Source of the DNA: an uncultured Oxalobacteraceae bacterium
GTDB lineage: Bacteria > Pseudomonadota > Gammaproteobacteria > Burkholderiales > Burkholderiaceae
Assembly (NCBI GenBank): GCA_946479255.1
Contig: CAMLFK010000111.1
Coordinates: forward strand, 1 to 15,080
DNA: 15,080 bases
Direction: 5' to 3'
Notes under the pieces: generated by a model
What the model was told of the DNA's origin: nothing
What the model saw: the letters and a program-made list of their open reading frames with translations, nothing else
The model's database searches: none
Part shown: positions 7,643 to 14,660 of the stretch, piece after piece
How the letters are laid out: each line of letters opens with the position of its first letter
How positions within the stretch are numbered: the first letter of the stretch is position 1
Made by a program: the position numbers and the translations under genes

Positions 7643-9202
7643 ATGTACGAGAAATACTTTAGCCTGAAGCAGGCGCCGTTTTCGATCGCGCCCGATCCAC
7701 GTTACCTCTTCATGAGCGAGCGCCATCGCGAGGCGCTGGCACACCTGCTGTTCGGGGTCGGCAGCGGCGGCGGCTTCGTGCTGCTGACCGGCGAAATCGG
7801 CGCCGGCAAGACCACCGTGTGCCGCTGCTTCATCGAGCAGATCCCGGCCACCTGCCGGCTGGCCTACATCTTCAATCCCAAGCTGACGGTGCCGGAACTG
7901 CTGCTGTCGGTGTGCGAAGAGTTCCGCATCGCGCCGCCGCCGGCTTCCGATGGCGTGAAGGGCTACGTCGACGCCATCAACGGCTACCTGCTGGAGAGCC
8001 ACGCGCAGGGACTCAATAATGTGCTGGTGATCGACGAAGCCCAGAACCTGTCGGCCGGCGTGCTGGAACAACTGCGCCTCCTGACCAACCTGGAAACCAG
8101 CCAGCGCAAGCTGCTGCAGATCATCCTGATCGGCCAGCCGGAGTTGCGCGGCATGCTGGCCCGGCCCGAACTCGAACAGCTGGCGCAACGCGTGATCGCC
8201 CGCTATCACCTGGGCTCCTTGTCGGAATCGGAAACTGGCAACTACATCGCGCACCGCATGGCGGTGGCCGGTGTGCTTGGTGCCACGCCGTTTCCTGCGC
8301 GGCTCAATGGCCTGATCCACCGGCTTACCGGCGGCGTCCCGCGCCGCATCAACCTGCTGTGCGACCGCGCCTTGCTGGGCGCGTACGTGGAAGGCAGCCG
8401 CGAAGTCACGCGCGCCATCCTCAAACAGGCCGCAGGCGAAGTATTCGAAGCACCCGGGCAGAAGCGCTTTGCGCAATGGCCGGTGGCGGCAGTGCTGGCC
8501 GGCGTGGCCTTGAGCGCCGCCGCGGCCTGGCGCATGATGCCCGATTCCGCGCCGCCGGTCCGGCTGACCGCCGCCGCGCCGGCGCCTTTGAAACCGGCGG
8601 TAAAACCGAGCTCCCCGCTGGCACTGGCGGCCGAGCAGGATGCGCTGCGCGAACTGGCCGGCCTGTGGAACGAGCAACTGGGCGAAGGCGAGGCCTGCAC
8701 CGAGGCGCTCAAAGCCAACCTGCGCTGCCACCAGGGCAGGGGCGGGCTGTACGAACTGCGCTTGTTGGACCGGCCGGCCATCCTGACCTTGCACGAAGGC
8801 GCCGCCACAGGTTATGCGCTGCTGGTCGGCATGGATGCGGACACGGTTACCCTGCGTGCAGGCGGCAAGACGCAAACGCTGCCGGTGGCGCTGCTGGCCA
8901 CCCGTTTCGACGGCGCTTACACCACCTTCTGGAACATGCCGCGCACCTTCCGCGAGCAGGTGCCGGCCGGCGCGCGCGGGCCGGAAGTCGACTGGATCGC
9001 CACCCGCCTCGCGCAGATCGAAGGCGGGGTGGCGCCGGCCGCGGGCCAGAGCCTGGACGGCGCCATGCAGGAACGCCTGCGCAGCTTTCAGGCCGGCCAG
9101 CGATTGAAAGCCGATGGCGTGGCTGGCCCGCGCACCTTCATGCGCCTGAACCAGCTATCCGGCGTCACCGAACCGCGCCTGCTGGCGGCAGGGAGTAAAT
9201 AA
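7643..9202 (+). CDS. gspA: Type II secretion ATPase GspA/ExeA with peptidoglycan-binding domain
   Basis: A 519-residue inner-membrane protein. The N-terminal AAA+ ATPase has Walker A GEIGAGKT (50-57), Walker B VLVIDEAQ (127-134) and the ExeA-type start MYEKYFSLKQAPFSIAPDPR. A membrane segment follows at about 279-296 (WPVAAVLAGVALSAAAAW), then a Pro/Ala linker, a periplasmic domain (330-440) and a C-terminal PG_binding_1 domain (about 467-503, LDGAMQERLRSFQAGQRL...GVAGPRTF). ExeA works with ExeB to let the secretin multimer insert through peptidoglycan. The gspB start codon immediately follows this gene's stop, so the two form an operon. No other gsp genes are in the window. Confidence 0.93.
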   Translation: MYEKYFSLKQAPFSIAPDPRYLFMSERHREALAHLLFGVGSGGGFVLLTGEIGAGKTTVCRCFIEQIPATCRLAYIFNPKLTVPELLLSVCEEFRIAPPPASDGVKGYVDAINGYLLESHAQGLNNVLVIDEAQNLSAGVLEQLRLLTNLETSQRKLLQIILIGQPELRGMLARPELEQLAQRVIARYHLGSLSESETGNYIAHRMAVAGVLGATPFPARLNGLIHRLTGGVPRRINLLCDRALLGAYVEGSREVTRAILKQAAGEVFEAPGQKRFAQWPVAAVLAGVALSAAAAWRMMPDSAPPVRLTAAAPAPLKPAVKPSSPLALAAEQDALRELAGLWNEQLGEGEACTEALKANLRCHQGRGGLYELRLLDRPAILTLHEGAATGYALLVGMDADTVTLRAGGKTQTLPVALLATRFDGAYTTFWNMPRTFREQVPAGARGPEVDWIATRLAQIEGGVAPAAGQSLDGAMQERLRSFQAGQRLKADGVAGPRTFMRLNQLSGVTEPRLLAAGSK

Positions 9203-9838
9203 ATGTCGTACATTCTCGAAGCCTTGAAGAAGGCGGAAGCCGAGCGCCAGCTGGGCACTGCGCCGTCGGTGCATGTGCCGCAGGTAGCGGGCGCATCGAC
9301 CCGCGATGCGCGCCGCAGCCGCATGGCTCTGTGGGCTGCCTTGAGCGTGCTTGGGGCGGGGGCGGCGGTTTTCGCTTACCTCAAGTGGCCGGCCACGCAG
9401 CGCACCGTGCCGCAGAGCGCCGTAGTGGCTGCGGCGCCTGTGCCCGCCGCGCCGCCTTCGGCGGCCGTGTTCACCGCGGCGCCCGCGCCTGCGCACGTGG
9501 CAGCGCCGCCGCTTGTAGCGGCGTCGGCACCAGCACCGGCAAAGCCAGCACCCCCGCCGGTGGTGGCGGCGTCACCGCCACCACCACCACCCACACCGGC
9601 GCTTGAAGAAAGCTATCCCTTCCTGCGCGACCTGCCCGAAGCGATCACGCGCGAGCTGCCGCAGGTCGCCATCGGTGGCTATATCTACTCAAAGAATCCA
9701 GCCGACCGGCTGCTGTTGGTCGACAAGGTGCTGCGCCGCGAGGGCGAGGAGGTGGCGCCCGGACTGACGCTGGAAAAGCTGCTGCCCAAGGCGGCGGTGC
9801 TGAACTACCGCGGCTATCGCTACCGGGTGGCTTATTGA
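9203..9838 (+). CDS. gspB: Type II secretion assembly protein GspB/ExeB
   Basis: A 211-residue protein beginning MSYILEALKKAEAERQLG, the typical GspB/ExeB start. A single membrane segment lies at about 42-60, then a long Pro/Ala-rich periplasmic linker (65-135), then the conserved C-terminal domain (PFLRDLPEAITRELPQVAIG, GYIYSKNPADRLLLVDKVLR, LNYRGYRYRVAY). It partners GspA in secretin assembly. The ATG directly abuts the gspA TAA, with GGGAG upstream. The linker is encoded by low-complexity CCA/GCG repeats and may vary in length between strains. Confidence 0.92.
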   Translation: MSYILEALKKAEAERQLGTAPSVHVPQVAGASTRDARRSRMALWAALSVLGAGAAVFAYLKWPATQRTVPQSAVVAAAPVPAAPPSAAVFTAAPAPAHVAAPPLVAASAPAPAKPAPPPVVAASPPPPPPTPALEESYPFLRDLPEAITRELPQVAIGGYIYSKNPADRLLLVDKVLRREGEEVAPGLTLEKLLPKAAVLNYRGYRYRVAY

Positions 9839-9853
9839 GCGCTTTGCACTTTG

Positions 9854-9859
9854 TATAAT
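9854..9859 (+). promoter_or_regulatory. Consensus -10 element for mobB
   Basis: A perfect TATAAT lies 33 bases before the mobB ATG. TTGAGC (9835-9840), overlapping the gspB stop, is only 13 bases away, too close for a good -35; CTTATT at 17-base spacing is weak. The position makes an upstream TTG start for mobB at 9851 untenable if this promoter is used. Confidence 0.5.
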
Positions 9860-9892
9860 GGCGATCTCACAATAACGGCGGAAAGGCCGAGC

Positions 9893-10408
9893 ATGCACAA
9901 CATCCTGGGCGTGGTGGGCTGGTCCGGCAGCGGCAAGACCACGCTGCTCGAATACCTGGTCACCCAGCTGGCGGCACGCGGGCTGCGCGTGAACATCGTC
10001 AAGCACAGCCACCACGACATCCTGCTCGAACCGCCCCACAAAGACAGCGCGCGCCTGCGTATGGCCGGCGCGGCCGAAGTGATGATCGCCTCGCCGTACC
10101 GCACCGCCATCATGCGCGAACTGCGCGGGGCGGCCGAGCCGTCGCTGCTCGACCACCTGGCGCGGCTGGCCCCGGCCGACCTGACCCTGGTCGAAGGCTA
10201 CAAATGGGAGCCAATCCCCAAGCTGGAAGTGCACCGGCCCTCGCTGGGGCAGCCGGCGCTGTACCCGAACGATGCGCACATCGTGGCGGTGGCGTCCGAC
10301 GTGGCGCGCCCGGCCGGGGTCGATGCCGGCACCGAATGGCTGGACCTGAACACGCCGGAAGGGGTGCTGGACTGGATGCTGCAAAAGTTTTTTGCGAAGT
10401 TGGCCTAA
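9893..10408 (+). CDS. mobB: Molybdopterin-guanine dinucleotide biosynthesis adaptor MobB
   Basis: A 171-residue P-loop GTPase that assists MobA in attaching GMP to molybdopterin in molybdenum cofactor synthesis. Visible are the P-loop GWSGSGKTT (9-17), the family motif VKHSHHD (36-42, usually VKHxHHD), [10 protein letters not shown] (51-60), and the Walker B-like DLTLVEGYK (96-104). Length matches MobB. The ATG at 9893 has a GAAAGG-type ribosome binding site. No other molybdenum cofactor gene is near. A promoter for the next gene overlaps its stop codon. Confidence 0.93.
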   Translation: MHNILGVVGWSGSGKTTLLEYLVTQLAARGLRVNIVKHSHHDILLEPPHKDSARLRMAGAAEVMIASPYRTAIMRELRGAAEPSLLDHLARLAPADLTLVEGYKWEPIPKLEVHRPSLGQPALYPNDAHIVAVASDVARPAGVDAGTEWLDLNTPEGVLDWMLQKFFAKLA

Positions 10409-10432
10409 AGTTTCTGGAAAACCTTCCGTAAT
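10406..10432 (+). promoter_or_regulatory. Sigma-28 (FliA)-like promoter for yjfB
   Basis: TAAAGTTT (10406-10413) is a perfect match to the enteric FliA -35 consensus. After exactly 11 bases it is followed by TCCGTAAT (10425-10432), which keeps the central CCG of the GCCGATAA -10 element but fits the rest only partly. It sits 31 bases before the ATG of a motility-family gene, and its first three bases are the mobB stop codon. Confidence 0.5.
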
Positions 10433-10433
10433 C

Positions 10434-10459
10434 GGGGTGATACCCCTAATTACGGAGAC
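10434..10459 (+). promoter_or_regulatory. 5' leader hairpin plus TTACGGAGAC ahead of yjfB
   Basis: GGGGT (10434-10438) and ACCCC (10442-10446) form a 5-bp stem with a 3-base loop, followed three bases later by TTACGGAGAC containing the ribosome binding site. The same decamer follows a comparable dyad ahead of bufA1 (10725-10752). It may tune translation or mark an operator; it may also be chance. Confidence 0.35.
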
Positions 10460-10463
10460 CGTC

Positions 10464-10664
10464 ATGGATGTTTCAGGGATTGCCAAACTGGCCACCAGCA
10501 TTGCAGAGACGGGGACGCGTCAGGAAGTCGATATCGCTATCCTCAAAAAAGCGCAGCAGATCGAAAGCTCCACGGCCGCCCAGCTGATCGAGGGGATCAA
10601 GGCGGTGCCCACACCGCAAAACCTGCCTTCGCATCTTGGCAAGAATATCAATACGACGGCATAA
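10464..10664 (+). CDS. YjfB-family putative motility protein
   Basis: A 66-residue protein, [20 protein letters not shown]..., matching the YjfB family by its start (MDVSxIAxLATxI), the central helix [23 protein letters not shown], and length. The family is described as putative motility proteins and is found in flagellated bacteria; the molecular role is unknown. A good ribosome binding site (CGGAGA) lies within the shared leader TTACGGAGAC. A flagellar-type promoter upstream supports the assignment. A small hairpin (10434-10446) sits just before the ribosome binding site. Confidence 0.75.
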   Translation: MDVSGIAKLATSIAETGTRQEVDIAILKKAQQIESSTAAQLIEGIKAVPTPQNLPSHLGKNINTTA

Positions 10665-10718
10665 GCCTGCTGTTACAGATTTTTTCACGACCGCGCCCAG
10701 CGTGCGCGTCCGGCAGTC

Positions 10719-10752
10719 TACAATTGGGATTCACCATTCCCATTACGGAGAC
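10719..10752 (+). promoter_or_regulatory. bufA1 promoter and leader dyad
   Basis: TACAAT (10719-10724) is a good -10, placing the start site near 10731. TGGGA (10725-10729) and TCCCA (10738-10742) form a dyad centred on that start site, so it is placed like an operator rather than an RNA hairpin. It is followed by TTACGGAGAC with the ribosome binding site. No -35 is seen at 16-18 bases, which suggests an activator or an alternative sigma factor. Confidence 0.4.
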
Positions 10753-10758
10753 TGCACC

Positions 10759-11016
10759 ATGAATCAACGTCAAGCCCTGATCGCCGCCGCACTCGCCGCC
10801 GTGTGCGCCACCGCCAGCGCCAACCCGGACGCGCCTGCCAAGGGCGACAAGGAAAAGTGCTACGGCATCGCCAAGGCTGGCCAGAACGACTGCGGCACCT
10901 CGGCCCACGGTTGCGCCGGCCAGGCCAAGACCGACAAGGCTCCGGACGAGTGGAAGCATGTCGCCAAGGGTACCTGCGAAAAGGCCGGCGGCAAGCTGAC
11001 CCCGCCAGCGAAGTAA
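10759..11016 (+). CDS. bufA1: Bufferin-type metallophore precursor BufA1 (DUF2282)
   Basis: An 85-residue precursor with a signal peptide ([21 protein letters not shown], cleavage after ASA near residue 21) and a short core holding four cysteines: C34 in EKCYG, C45 in NDC, C52 in HGCAG and C73 in GTCEK. This layout and the end [10 protein letters not shown] match the BufA1/DUF2282 family. From family knowledge, such precursors have core cysteines converted to 5-thiooxazole groups by an MNIO enzyme, are exported to the periplasm, and bind copper. The maturation gene follows after 31 bases. A fifth cysteine (C16) lies in the signal peptide and would be removed. Confidence 0.88.
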   Translation: MNQRQALIAAALAAVCATASANPDAPAKGDKEKCYGIAKAGQNDCGTSAHGCAGQAKTDKAPDEWKHVAKGTCEKAGGKLTPPAK

Positions 11017-11047
11017 ACGTAAAACAACGCGCAACGACAACGGGGTC

Positions 11048-12682
11048 ATGGCGTCACCACGCACCCATCGCGCAGGCATTGGCCTGCGAGCCCCGCATTA
11101 CCGTCAGTTCCTGGAGCAGCGGCCGCAGGTCGGCTGGCTCGAAATCCATACCGAAAACTTTCTCGACCGCGCGGGCTGGGATTGGCACGTGCTGTCCGAA
11201 CTGCGCCGCGACTACCCATTCAGCCTGCACGGCGTCGGCCTGGGCCTGGGTTCGGCGCGCGGCTTTTCGCCCGCTCACCTGGAGCGGGTGCGCCAGCTGG
11301 TCGAGGCGGTCGAACCCTTTCTCGTTTCTGAACACCTGAGTTGGGCCGCGGTGCATGACCGCCAGCTCAACGACCTGCTGCCACTGCCGCTGTCCGAGGG
11401 GGCGCTGGCGCTGCTGTGCGAGCGGGTCGGGCAGGTGCAGGACGCGCTGCGCCGTCCCATCCTGATCGAGAACGTCTCGACCTACCTGCGCTACCGTGAC
11501 GATGCCATGAGCGAGGCCGAGTTCCTGGCCGCGCTGGCGCGCCGCACCGGCTGCTCGCTGCTGCTGGACGTGAACAACCTGTACGTCAACCAGTGCAACC
11601 ACGGCGAAGACGCGCTGGCAGCGATCGCCGCGCTGGCGCCGGGCACGGTTGGCGAGATTCATCTGGCCGGACACCTGAAAACCGAGCATGCGGTGGTCGA
11701 CCATCACGGCACCGCCGTCGCCGCGCCGGTGTGGGATTTGTACAAGGCGGCGCTCAAACGCTTTGGCCGGCTGCCCACTTTGATCGAGTGGGACACCGAC
11801 ATCCCCGCGCTTGAAGTGCTGCTGGGCGAAGCGTGGAAGGCCGATACGCTGGCCGCCGCCTTCCCGGTGATGGACGCGCCTGAACCGGTCAGGGAGGCGG
11901 CCGGCAGCGCCAGCCCGGCGGACCTGTCGCCGGTGCAGGACCGTTTCGCCGCCGCGCTGTTTGCGCCTGGCGAGGAAGCCGAGGTATTGAGCCACTTCAA
12001 GGACGCCCCGCAGGCCGAACGATTCAGCCTGTATCGCGGCAACCTGACGGTCAGCTGGGACAAAGTGCTTTCAAGCGCCTTCCCGGTGGTACGCCAGTTG
12101 GTGGGCGAGGAGTTCTTCAGCGCGCTGGCGCGGGCCTATGGCATGGCGCATCCATCCGATAACCCTGACCTGAATCGCTTCGGCGCCGCATTTGCCGGCT
12201 TCCTGCAAGACTTCCCGCATGTGGCCGAATTGCCGTACCTGCCCGACATGGCGCGTCTTGAATGGCTGCTGCACCGCGCCTACTACGCCCCCGATGCGCA
12301 GTCGGTGGATGCCGGCATCTTGCAAACCATGGCGCCGGAGGCGTTCGAGGCGGCGCGCTTTCACTTGCATCCCGCCTGTGCCGTGTTTAGCTCCGGGTGG
12401 GCGGTGGTGCCGCTATGGCTGGCGCATCAAGGGAACGACGCGCCGCCGTTTCCGCGGTCGATGGCCGAGCCCTCGTATGGCCTGGTCGCCCGGCCGGTGT
12501 TCAGCGTGCAATTGCATCGGCTCGATGCGGCGGGAGCGGCGGCATTGGCATGTCTGGCCGATGGTGGAACGATGGGGGAGGCGCTGGACGCCGCCTTTGA
12601 AAAGGATGAACACTTCGACGTCGGCGCGCAGCTGGCGCTGTGGCTCAGCTGCCGCGCCCTGTGCGACGACGGGGCGGCCTAG
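11048..12682 (+). CDS. bufBC: Fused bufferin maturase BufB (MNIO, DUF692) and partner BufC (DUF2063)
   Basis: One uninterrupted 544-residue ORF. Residues 1-275 form a DUF692/MNIO TIM barrel with the expected metal-site segments: [10 protein letters not shown] (29-38), [11 protein letters not shown] (59-69), VSEHLSW (93-99), LIENVSTY (139-146), [11 protein letters not shown] (171-181), EIHLAGH (203-209), VDHHG (217-221) and LIEWDTDIP (245-253). After a linker (about 276-295, Ala/Pro/Ser) residues 297-540 form a BufC/HvfC-type unit: the DUF2063 N-terminal domain ([41 protein letters not shown]) and a second C-terminal domain. The two are normally separate neighbouring genes; BufC is thought to present the precursor to BufB. 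No DoxX-type bufD follows. The stop overlaps that of the convergent gene in a shared CTAG. The ribosome binding site is weak (GGGG). Confidence 0.9.
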   Translation: MASPRTHRAGIGLRAPHYRQFLEQRPQVGWLEIHTENFLDRAGWDWHVLSELRRDYPFSLHGVGLGLGSARGFSPAHLERVRQLVEAVEPFLVSEHLSWAAVHDRQLNDLLPLPLSEGALALLCERVGQVQDALRRPILIENVSTYLRYRDDAMSEAEFLAALARRTGCSLLLDVNNLYVNQCNHGEDALAAIAALAPGTVGEIHLAGHLKTEHAVVDHHGTAVAAPVWDLYKAALKRFGRLPTLIEWDTDIPALEVLLGEAWKADTLAAAFPVMDAPEPVREAAGSASPADLSPVQDRFAAALFAPGEEAEVLSHFKDAPQAERFSLYRGNLTVSWDKVLSSAFPVVRQLVGEEFFSALARAYGMAHPSDNPDLNRFGAAFAGFLQDFPHVAELPYLPDMARLEWLLHRAYYAPDAQSVDAGILQTMAPEAFEAARFHLHPACAVFSSGWAVVPLWLAHQGNDAPPFPRSMAEPSYGLVARPVFSVQLHRLDAAGAAALACLADGGTMGEALDAAFEKDEHFDVGAQLALWLSCRALCDDGAA

Positions 12683-12966
12683 CGAAAAGCGCGCAGGATA
12701 CGGGCTTCGCCGTCGGTATCGCCATGCACCAGCCAGGCGGCCTGGGTGGCTTCAATCATGCGGTCGAGCTGGGCGTCTTCGAGCCGGGCCAGTTCTTCGG
12801 TGGCCGTCAGCAGCGATTGTTCCAGCTTGGCGCGGGCGCCCTGGTACAAGCCGCTGGTGTAGTGGCCCGTATTCTTCAGTAAATCTTCTGCGTTTTCAAT
12901 CACTTGGCGCAGGTCGCCAATCAGCCGTTCCTGCGTCGGGGCCTGCTGCTCTTCGGGGCTATCCAT
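12679..12966 (-). CDS. DUF883-like (ElaB/YqjD-type) helical protein without membrane anchor
   Basis: A 95-residue protein. The segment [20 protein letters not shown] and the following long amphipathic helix ([27 protein letters not shown]) resemble the N-terminal part of DUF883 proteins, ribosome-associated inner-membrane proteins of the ElaB/YqjD type. The family normally ends in a conserved NPW plus a transmembrane helix and an RR pair. Here the end is [20 protein letters not shown] with no hydrophobic span, so it would be soluble. Other frames do not restore a clear anchor. The final four bases are shared with the end of bufBC. The assignment rests on the N-terminal half only. Confidence 0.6.
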   Translation of the reverse strand: MDSPEEQQAPTQERLIGDLRQVIENAEDLLKNTGHYTSGLYQGARAKLEQSLLTATEELARLEDAQLDRMIEATQAAWLVHGDTDGEARILRAFR

Positions 12967-13116
12967 GGCTTGCCACTTTCAACCGGGTTGATCACGACTC
13001 TTATAATAACGACAACGCAGGAATCGTGCTGGAGCAGCGTCAAACGTGCACCTGCTCAGCCTTAAATCTTAGCTTACTATTGCCCAATTGCAAGTAAAAT
13101 GTTTCGGATGGCGTAT
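12967..13116. other. Intergenic stretch between two minus-strand genes
   Basis: It holds the upstream region of the DUF883-like gene. AT-rich TTATAATAA (near 12999-13007) reads as a -10 in either direction, but no -35 at usable spacing was found. At its left-to-right end a 6-bp stem GGCGTA (13110-13115) with TGCGCC (13120-13125) overlaps the stop of the S4-domain gene; on the minus strand no clean T-run follows, so terminator function is doubtful. Confidence 0.35.
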
Positions 13117-13350
13117 TTATGCGCCGTCCGTCACGCCGCCGCCCACGTCGATCCGCACATCGCCAACGGTGACGATCTGCCCGGCGCGAATTTTGGCGGT
13201 CTTGCGCAGCTCCTTGCGGCCGTCGACCTTGACCGCGCCGCTGGCCACCATCACCTTGCCGGCGCCGCCGCTGTCGCACAGGCCGACCAGTTTAAGTAGT
13301 TGATTAAGTTCAACATATTCGCCAGCTAGTTCGAAACTCAGTTTTTGCAT
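13117..13350 (-). CDS. S4-domain RNA-binding protein, YbcJ type
   Basis: A 77-residue protein built of one S4-like RNA-binding domain: YVELNQLLKLVGLCDSGGAGKVMVASGAVKVDG (residues about 12-44), with the usual ELNQLLKxxGLxxSGGxAK and VxVNG-like pattern, followed by KIRAGQIVTV. This matches the small stand-alone YbcJ family in length and order. Its RNA target is not known. The ATG at 13350 has GAGGAAG just upstream; an in-frame ATG at 13371 lies ahead of that site and is unlikely. Confidence 0.85.
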   Translation of the reverse strand: MQKLSFELAGEYVELNQLLKLVGLCDSGGAGKVMVASGAVKVDGRKELRKTAKIRAGQIVTVGDVRIDVGGGVTDGA

Positions 13351-13448
13351 GTCTTCCTCGCATTCATTCAATCATGTCCATATTGCGCAGTTTACAGGAG
13401 CGACAAGGGCGGCTGTCGTAATTGTGCCAGTTTTTAAATTCGCCGCAG

Positions 13449-13462
13449 GAAATAAGTATTTC
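13449..13462. promoter_or_regulatory. Perfect palindrome between divergent genes
   Basis: GAAATA (13449-13454), two bases, then TATTTC (13457-13462) form a perfect AT-rich inverted repeat in the region between the S4-domain gene (leftward) and the exported protein gene (rightward), 49 bases before the latter's ATG. Its position suits an operator or a promoter element. A second dyad, CGACA/TGTCG, lies at 13401-13418. No known regulator is implied. Confidence 0.35.
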
Positions 13463-13511
13463 TTGAGCGAATACGGGTGTAAGCTTGGATCTGTATTGGA
13501 TGGGTCTGATC

Positions 13512-14210
13512 ATGAACAAGATTTCCCTGGCACTGACACTCGGCCTGGCTTCCCAGGCTGCCATTGCGGCCTCGCTGAGCGAGCGTGATGCCGCACCCGC
13601 TCCCGGCAAGCAAGCCCGTCCGGCAGTGGTTTTGCTGCCAAGCGCCTTGCAGCACGAGCGCAAAGTCGGCTGGACCCTGGCAATGGGGGAGGGGCGGCGT
13701 CTGCGCCTTGGCCTGTTGTCGGGACGCTCGGCCATGAGCCACAGCCTTCCTTTCGGCGGCTCGGCGCCGGCGCGCTCGCAGGCCGGCCTGGAATTCGATC
13801 AAAAGCTGGAGTGGGGTTTTGCCAACATCAAGGTCGGCACACTGCGTAACGGCAATCCACTGCTGGGCAAGAGCCAGCCCGATTCGCCTTGGGCCATGGC
13901 TACCCGCACCACTTTTTCATCCGTCTCCATGGGCTATTCGCTGACGCCATCGCTGGCGCTGGTGGGCATGCTCTCGTTCGGGCGCACGTCCGGCGTGCGC
14001 AACGCCGCCACGCCGGGGAATGAGCTTGAGCCGGCGGCCGCGGCGGCCATCAGCATTGGTTTATCGAGGCGCCATCTGCTGGCCAAAGGCGACCAGCTCG
14101 GCTTTGCCATCATTGTGCCGACCCGCGCCGCGGGCGTCGCTTACGTCGACGGCACGCCAGGCGCACCGCAAGGCGTGGGTATGGGCGCACGCTACAGCAT
14201 CGGGTTTTAA
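13512..14210 (+). CDS. Exported, probable outer-membrane beta-barrel protein, 232 aa
   Basis: The ATG at 13512 starts a clear signal peptide MNKISLALTLGLASQAAIAA with cleavage near residue 20; two in-frame upstream starts (13485, 13500) would only add polar residues ahead of it. The mature part is rich in Gly, Ser and alternating hydrophobic residues (LEWGFANIKVGTL, FSSVSMGYSL, LGFAIIVPTR), and the chain ends GARYSIGF. A terminal aromatic preceded by an alternating strand is the usual outer-membrane barrel ending. It could be an isolated barrel like the C-terminal domain of some autotransported proteases; I do not recognise a named family. No strong ribosome binding site is seen. Confidence 0.6.
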   Translation: MNKISLALTLGLASQAAIAASLSERDAAPAPGKQARPAVVLLPSALQHERKVGWTLAMGEGRRLRLGLLSGRSAMSHSLPFGGSAPARSQAGLEFDQKLEWGFANIKVGTLRNGNPLLGKSQPDSPWAMATRTTFSSVSMGYSLTPSLALVGMLSFGRTSGVRNAATPGNELEPAAAAAISIGLSRRHLLAKGDQLGFAIIVPTRAAGVAYVDGTPGAPQGVGMGARYSIGF

Positions 14211-14230
14211 GCCAGCATTGATGCTTGCTT
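14209..14230. terminator. Inverted repeat between convergent genes, terminator-like
   Basis: Arms AAGC-c-AGCAT and ATGCT-t-GCTT pair around TG with one internal mismatch, overlapping the stop codon of the plus-strand gene and ending seven bases before the cupin stop. Neither strand has a proper T-run, so it may act as a hairpin that protects both mRNA ends or terminates inefficiently. Confidence 0.4.
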
Positions 14231-14237
14231 CGCCGGA

Positions 14238-14627
14238 TTACTCTTCGTGATGGGTCTTTTCGTACTCGTCGGCTTCCGCCTTGGTCGCGTGCACGATGCC
14301 GTCCGGATGCTCGGGCGGGGTGTACAAGGTGTACAGACGCATCGGCTCGGTCCGTGACTTGTTGATCACATTGTGTTCGGTGCCGGCCGGGATCACCACG
14401 GCGGTGCCGTCTTCCAGCTTGTGTTCTTCGCCATCGAGGATCGCCACGCCAACCCCTGCTTCCACGCGGATGAACTGGTCATGGCCAGTGTGGTGCTCCA
14501 TGCCGATTTCTTCGCCTGGCTGCAAGGTCATGATGACCAGCTGGCTGCGCTTGGTGGTGTAGAGAACCTCGCGGAAGTTATTGCCTTCCAGTGTCTTTTG
14601 CTCGATGTTGATGCTGTAACCTGACAT
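14238..14627 (-). CDS. Cupin-domain protein
   Basis: A 129-residue single-domain cupin. Motif 1 is seen as PGEEIGMEHHTGHDQFIRVEAG split over residues 37-58, with candidate metal ligands H45 or H46, H49 and E56. Motif 2 is IPAGTEHNVIN (79-89) with H85. The arrangement EHHTGHDQFIRV is typical of small bacterial cupins of unknown function annotated only by fold. The C-terminus is acidic and His/Glu-rich (EKTHHEE). A good GAGAGG ribosome binding site precedes the ATG. It starts 33 bases after the fumarase stop on the same strand and may be cotranscribed with it. The substrate is unknown. Confidence 0.85.
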   Translation of the reverse strand: MSGYSINIEQKTLEGNNFREVLYTTKRSQLVIMTLQPGEEIGMEHHTGHDQFIRVEAGVGVAILDGEEHKLEDGTAVVIPAGTEHNVINKSRTEPMRLYTLYTPPEHPDGIVHATKAEADEYEKTHHEE

Positions 14628-14660
14628 GCTGTCCTCTCGCTTGTGTATAAATCAAATGTC

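Noticed and set aside
7112..8875. A 587-codon open frame on the minus strand
   Set aside because: It lies opposite the 162-aa exported protein gene and gspA. The plus-strand gspA has Walker motifs and a peptidoglycan-binding domain; the minus frame is Gln/Arg/Ala-rich antisense.
9851..9892. TTG start extending MobB by 14 residues
   Set aside because: The extension has no MobB similarity and the TTG overlaps a consensus TATAAT; the family start [17 protein letters not shown] begins at 9893.
10381..10395. GCAAAA/TTTTGC inverted repeat at the end of mobB as a terminator
   Set aside because: It lies within the mobB coding sequence, is AT-rich, and is followed by no T-run.
10670..10685. CTGT-T-ACAG followed by six Ts as a terminator for yjfB
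   Set aside because: Four-base arms with a one-base loop cannot form a stable hairpin; it is probably chance.
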